From an uncultured Collinsella sp. (GTDB lineage Bacteria; Actinomycetota; Coriobacteriia; Coriobacteriales; Coriobacteriaceae): 8,492 nt of DNA. Shown in pieces: positions 5,953 through 8,492 of the stretch (positions within the stretch are counted from its first letter, which is position 1; each line of letters opens with the position of its first letter). Position numbers and translations under genes: made by a program. The notes beneath the pieces were generated by a model. That model was not told the origin of the DNA. It ran no database searches and saw nothing but the letters and a program-made list of their open reading frames with translations. The stretch lies in NCBI GenBank assembly GCA_900545055.1, contig UQXP01000063.1:1-8492 (forward strand). Direction: 5' to 3'.

Positions 5953-6759
5953 ATGTCCGGACACTCTAAGTGGGCCACAACCAAGCATCGTAAGGGCGCG
6001 CAGGACGCCAAGCGTTCCGCCCTCTTCTCCAAGCTCAGCCGCAACATCACCGTTGCTGCCCGTCTCGGCGGTGACCCGCTGCCCGAGAACAACGCCAGCC
6101 TCGCCGCTGCCGTTGCCAAGGCCAAGGCTCAGTCCATGCCTAAGGACAAGATCAAGTCCGCTATCGACAAGGCTTTTGGTTCGGGTGCTGACGCCGCCGT
6201 CTACGAGAACATCGTGTACGAGGGCTACGGTCCCGCCGGTGTCGCCGTCTACGTCGACTGCCTGACCGACAACCGCAACCGTACCGCCGCTGATGTCCGT
6301 TCCGCCTTCTCCCACGCTGGTGGCAACCTGGGCACCTCCGGCTCCGTCGCCTTCCAGTTTGAGCGTAAGGGCCAGATTGTCGTCGCCAAGGAGATCCTGG
6401 ACGAGAACGCCAAGAAGGAGACCATGATCGCCAACGGTGCTGCCGGTGACGAGGATGAGTTCATGATGGCCATCGCCGAGGCCGGTGGCGAGGACTACGA
6501 GGACGCCGGCGAGGAGTGGATCGTCTGGACTACTGCCAACGAGGTCATGGCTGTCTCCAAGGCGCTCGAGGAGCAGGGCGTCCAGGTCAAGGGCTCCGAG
6601 ACCACCATGGTCCCGACCACCCCGACCGAGGTCTCCGGCGCCGACGCCAAGAAGGTTCAGCGCCTCATCGACCGTCTTGAGGAGCTCGACGACGTCCAGG
6701 ATGTTTACAGCACCATGGACATGACCGACGAGGTCATCGCTGCCCTCGAGGAGGAGTAG
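5953..6759 (+). CDS. yebC: YebC/PmpR family (DUF28) translation or transcription regulatory protein
   Basis: The start MSGHSKWATTKHRKGAQDAKR is diagnostic of the YebC/TACO1 family. Further conserved blocks are KAKAQSMPKDKI, YEGYGPAGVAVYVDCLTDN and NRTAADVRSAFSHAGGNLG. Family members act in the cytoplasm; some were described as transcriptional regulators, and others assist ribosomes at difficult (proline-rich) sequences, as mitochondrial TACO1 does. Which role applies here cannot be read from sequence. At 268 residues it is longer than the usual 240-250. The extra length is mainly an acidic stretch around residues 153-172. Codons are strikingly C- and G-ending and uniform compared with neighbours, suggesting high expression. 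The start is supported by TAGGAGA (5941-5947), 5 nt upstream. ruvC, a common neighbour, is absent. Confidence 0.95.
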   Translation: MSGHSKWATTKHRKGAQDAKRSALFSKLSRNITVAARLGGDPLPENNASLAAAVAKAKAQSMPKDKIKSAIDKAFGSGADAAVYENIVYEGYGPAGVAVYVDCLTDNRNRTAADVRSAFSHAGGNLGTSGSVAFQFERKGQIVVAKEILDENAKKETMIANGAAGDEDEFMMAIAEAGGEDYEDAGEEWIVWTTANEVMAVSKALEEQGVQVKGSETTMVPTTPTEVSGADAKKVQRLIDRLEELDDVQDVYSTMDMTDEVIAALEEE

Positions 6760-6828
6760 CGCCCGCACGGGTTAAGCCGTGCATATCTGGGCATAATGAA
6801 GCGAGCATGCAAGCCTCGTGGAATAGAT

Positions 6829-6870
6829 GAGCCGGATCCGCGTGCGTAGAGCACCGGACCCGGCTCTTTT
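6829..6870 (+). terminator. Strong intrinsic terminator after yebC
   Basis: GAGCCGG (6829-6835) pairs with CCGGCTC (6860-6866); after an A-C mismatch, TCCG (6837-6840) pairs with CGGA (6855-6858), and GTGC (6842-6845) with GCAC (6851-6854) closes a 5-nt loop. That is 15 pairs followed by TTTT. A smaller perfect hairpin, GCACGG/CCGTGC (6765-6782), lies right after the yebC stop but has no U-tract. Confidence 0.85.
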
Positions 6871-6875
6871 ATAAT
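6870..6875 (+). promoter_or_regulatory. Consensus -10 box of the amaP-asp23 cluster, inside the terminator tail
   Basis: TATAAT is a perfect -10 match and shares its first T with the U-tract of the preceding terminator. A start near 6882 would leave a 44-nt leader before the amaP GTG. No TTGACA is seen; the -35 would have to lie within the terminator stem. The placement supports a separate transcript for the three downstream genes. Confidence 0.5.
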
Positions 6876-6925
6876 GATGCGAACCGTTTTGCATTTCGAG
6901 AGCCGAGATTTGAAGGGAGCGCCAC

Positions 6926-7471
6926 GTGCGCGTACTCAAACGAGCCCTAGCGATTGTGTATCTTGCCGCCGCCATCGTGGCGCTGGGTACGCTCGTCTGC
7001 CAGTTTTGGGGGCCGTATACGTATCGCTTTATGCTGCTGATGCGCGACCCCATGCCGCGCATTGTCGTGACGGCATGCGGCGGAGTTGTGGCGATCGGCG
7101 TGCTGGTAAGCTTCTTCCGCCTGATGTTTGCTCGTCGCGAGCCGTCCTGCGTGCATCCGGCGGGGGAACGCAATATCGAGGTTACCCTTGCGGCGCTTTC
7201 TTCGTGTGCCAGGGCTGCTGCCGAGCGCGACGACCGCGTGATGGTCGAGCATGTTGAGGCCCGCGTCCAAGGCTCCGACGATTCGCACGTCCGATTTAAG
7301 GTCGAGGCTATCGCGCTTGACGATAAGGACGTGGCATCTCTGGCTACCGCGATGCAACAGCGCATCGAGGAAGCTTGCGACACCATGCTCGGCACGCCGG
7401 GTACGACCGCGCGCGTCCGTTTTTTGCCGTCCAAGACTACCGTCCAGACCGTGGAGGTTTCCGGTGAGTGA
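6926..7471 (+). CDS. amaP: Alkaline shock response membrane anchor protein (AmaP-like)
   Basis: AmaP anchors the soluble Asp23 protein to the cytoplasmic membrane, as known from Staphylococcus aureus. The 181-residue protein has two membrane spans, about residues 8-28 and 46-68, separated by a short loop and followed by basic FARR. The soluble remainder begins NIEVTLAALSSCAR and continues with alternating beta and helix segments (VEHVEARV, HVRFKVEAIAL, LATAMQQRIEEACD, ARVRFLP), the Asp23-like fold expected of AmaP. The start is GTG, with AAGGGAG (6913-6919) 6 nt upstream; no ATG competes. It overlaps the next gene by 8 bp, indicating translational coupling, and asp23 follows one gene later. 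Product name rests on architecture and neighbourhood as much as on residues. Confidence 0.85.
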   Translation: MRVLKRALAIVYLAAAIVALGTLVCQFWGPYTYRFMLLMRDPMPRIVVTACGGVVAIGVLVSFFRLMFARREPSCVHPAGERNIEVTLAALSSCARAAAERDDRVMVEHVEARVQGSDDSHVRFKVEAIALDDKDVASLATAMQQRIEEACDTMLGTPGTTARVRFLPSKTTVQTVEVSGE

Positions 7472-7841
7472 TACCAATCAAGATAAGACCGCTCGTACGC
7501 CGCGCCTGACGATTGATCAGAGCGCCACGCCGGCGAGCGAACCTGTTGATTCCAAAGCAGAGGCAACCGAGTTGCAAGATGCGGCAGCCGCGGATTTTGA
7601 CGAGGCTATGGGTCTCATCAAGGGTACGGGCGCTGCCATCTGGAGCTATGCTGTGCGTCATCCCAACACCACGCTCGGCGCCGTCGCTGGCTTTATCCTC
7701 GCCGTGTTGGTGCTCACGCTCGGCCTGTGGGATACGCTTGTCATTGCATTCTTCGTGCTGATCGGCGCTGTGATCGGCCAAATTCGCGACGGCGAGAACG
7801 GGATCGTCAACTTCTTCGGCCGTCTGTTTAGCGGCCGCTAA
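7464..7841 (+). CDS. DUF2273 small membrane protein with a long N-terminal extension
   Basis: The 125-residue protein ends in a DUF2273-type domain. HPNTTLGAVAGFILAVLVL starts the first span (about 70-88), a second span covers about 90-106, and IRDGENGIVNFFGRLF follows. DUF2273 proteins usually occur beside asp23 and are only about 60-80 residues; here residues 1-63 form a polar, probably disordered, Thr/Ala/Glu-rich extension. I chose the GTG at 7464 because GGAGG (7453-7457) lies 6 nt upstream; the frame stays open upstream to an ATG at 7251, but that would lie deep in amaP. The 8-bp overlap with amaP implies coupled translation. The exact function is unknown; a role with AmaP in membrane attachment of Asp23 is inferred from position. 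Confidence 0.82.
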   Translation: MSDTNQDKTARTPRLTIDQSATPASEPVDSKAEATELQDAAAADFDEAMGLIKGTGAAIWSYAVRHPNTTLGAVAGFILAVLVLTLGLWDTLVIAFFVLIGAVIGQIRDGENGIVNFFGRLFSGR

Positions 7842-7885
7842 TATGTATTCGACTGTCGCATCCGCGGCAGGCATAAGGAGGAACC

Positions 7886-8401
7886 ATGGCTTTTAATACG
7901 AAGGTCGATGTAGCCGATACCGAGCTCGAGGAGAACGAGGCGGTCGTCGCCGAAGCTGAGGATGTGACGCTCGAGGACGAGGCTCTCGTCGAGGCCGAGT
8001 CCGATACGGATGAGGATGACGAGGAAGCGGACGAGTCCGAGGACTCGCTCACCTATTCCAACGGCGTGATCGAGAAAATCGTCGCCATGGCCACCCGCGA
8101 GGTGCCGCACGTTCTGGGCATGAAGGGTAACCTCATGCACTTTGTGCAGGAGCAGTTTGGTGCCGAGAACCTGACCAAGGGCGTGACGGTCGAGGTCACC
8201 GACGACAACCGCGTGGTCGTCAACATCTCGGTCATCATCGAGTACGGCGCCTATGCGCCTGCGATCTTTGACGACGTTAAGGCGCGCGTCACCGAGCGTC
8301 TTGCCGCGATGACCGGCCTTGAGGTGGCAGGCGTCAACCTGCGCATCGAGGATGTCATCACGCCCGAGGAGTACGAGCACCGTACCAGCCAGCACGAATA
8401 A
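7886..8401 (+). CDS. asp23: Asp23/Gls24 family envelope stress protein with acidic N-terminal tail
   Basis: Asp23 proteins are abundant, membrane-associated through AmaP, and linked to cell-envelope homeostasis and alkaline stress. Of 171 residues, about 57-165 form the Asp23 domain: YSNGVIEKIVAMATREVPHV, then GVTVEVTDDNRVVVNISVII, EYGAYAPAIFDDVKARV, and EVAGVNLRIEDV near the end. This matches the usual order of helix, two beta strands, helix and final strand. The first 53 residues hold 25 Asp/Glu and one Lys, including DTDEDDEEADESED. Such a tail is not part of the core family. The start is fixed by AAGGAGG (7875-7881), 4 nt upstream. A 44-bp gap separates it from the DUF2273 gene and contains a small stem (CTGTCGC/GCGGCAG) but no promoter that I can see. 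The stop codon merges into a dispersed repeat. Confidence 0.92.
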   Translation: MAFNTKVDVADTELEENEAVVAEAEDVTLEDEALVEAESDTDEDDEEADESEDSLTYSNGVIEKIVAMATREVPHVLGMKGNLMHFVQEQFGAENLTKGVTVEVTDDNRVVVNISVIIEYGAYAPAIFDDVKARVTERLAAMTGLEVAGVNLRIEDVITPEEYEHRTSQHE

Positions 8402-8454
8402 CCTTCCAAAAAGGGACAGGTTTGTTTTGGCAGGTTTTATCTGCGAAAACGTTA
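8400..8454 (+). repeat. Dispersed hairpin repeat, copy 2 (element D)
   Basis: These 55 bp match the reverse complement of 3526-3580 at 51 positions. The arms AACCTTCCAAAA (8400-8411) and TTTTGGCAGGTT (8425-8436) pair with a single mismatch, and GGGACAGG (8413-8420) lies between them. The element starts at the AA of the asp23 TAA. TTATCTG after the right arm gives a modest U-rich tail, so it might help end transcription. Confidence 0.75.
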
Positions 8455-8492
8455 AACGGCCGACCGCGCAAGCAAAAGCGTGGCCGGCCGTT
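8455..8492 (+). terminator. Terminator-like hairpin at the window edge after asp23
   Basis: AACGGCCGACC (8455-8465) pairs with GGCCGGCCGTT (8482-8492) with one mismatch around a 16-nt loop. The window stops at the second T, so whether a U-tract follows cannot be seen. The stem would suit the end of the amaP-asp23 transcript, or a bidirectional terminator, since it is preceded by GTTAAA. Confidence 0.6.

Noticed and set aside
5926..6768. Minus-strand open frame of 280 codons opposite yebC
   Set aside because: It is the mirror of strongly biased yebC codons; the protein is low-complexity Gly/Leu/Val/Asp.
6760..6870. Possible small RNA between yebC and amaP (CATAAT at 6792-6797 followed by the terminator)
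   Set aside because: There is no -35 element or other conserved feature; the terminator is fully explained by yebC.
7251..7463. Upstream in-frame start for the DUF2273 gene inside amaP
   Set aside because: It would overlap amaP by over 200 bp with an Arg/Ser-rich shadow sequence; GGAGG supports the GTG at 7464.
1..8492. CRISPR array, tRNA, rRNA, insertion sequence or phage genes
   Set aside because: No regularly spaced direct repeats, cloverleaf sequences, transposase motifs or phage protein signatures were seen. The repeats present are inverted, short and dispersed.

Overview
The window looks like chromosomal DNA from a GC-rich member of the Coriobacteriia, most likely Collinsella or a close relative. 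This is inferred from three things: the GC-rich, GC3-biased coding, the frequent GTG starts with strong AGGAG-type ribosome sites, and an AmaP/DUF2273/Asp23 locus in a high-GC genome. No rRNA or marker gene confirms it.

Layout. (1) 1-434, minus strand: the N-terminal part of an OPT-family transporter that runs off the left edge. (2) 435-626: a divergent regulatory region with a -10 box for each side, an inverted repeat between them, and a folded leader on the OPT side. (3) 627-2535, plus strand: coaX (type III pantothenate kinase), a deoxycytidylate deaminase and a small Nfu-type Fe-S scaffold, each with its own ribosome site and apparently separately transcribed. (4) 2645-5785: lgt (prolipoprotein diacylglyceryl transferase), then a 727-residue polytopic membrane protein resembling DUF6020/GT-C proteins. 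(5) 5953-6759: yebC, with strongly biased codons, closed by a strong terminator. (6) 6926-8401: an amaP-DUF2273-asp23 cell-envelope stress cluster. (7) 8402-8492: a repeat copy and a terminator-like hairpin.

Most genes are housekeeping: CoA synthesis, dUMP supply for thymidylate, Fe-S assembly, lipoprotein maturation and translation control. The last three genes form one functional unit: AmaP, with two membrane spans, should tether the soluble Asp23 to the membrane, with the DUF2273 protein as membrane partner. I see no defence system, prophage, CRISPR array, transposase, tRNA or rRNA.

The most unusual signal is non-coding. Four hairpin elements have AACC...GGTT termini and a GGG(A/T)CAGG core in or beside the loop. 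Three of them begin inside the TAA stop codon of a gene (lgt, the DUF6020-like gene, asp23). Two copies, 4.8 kb apart in opposite orientation, match at 51 of 55 positions. They look like a mobile REP-like or MITE-like family; no mobilising transposase is present here.
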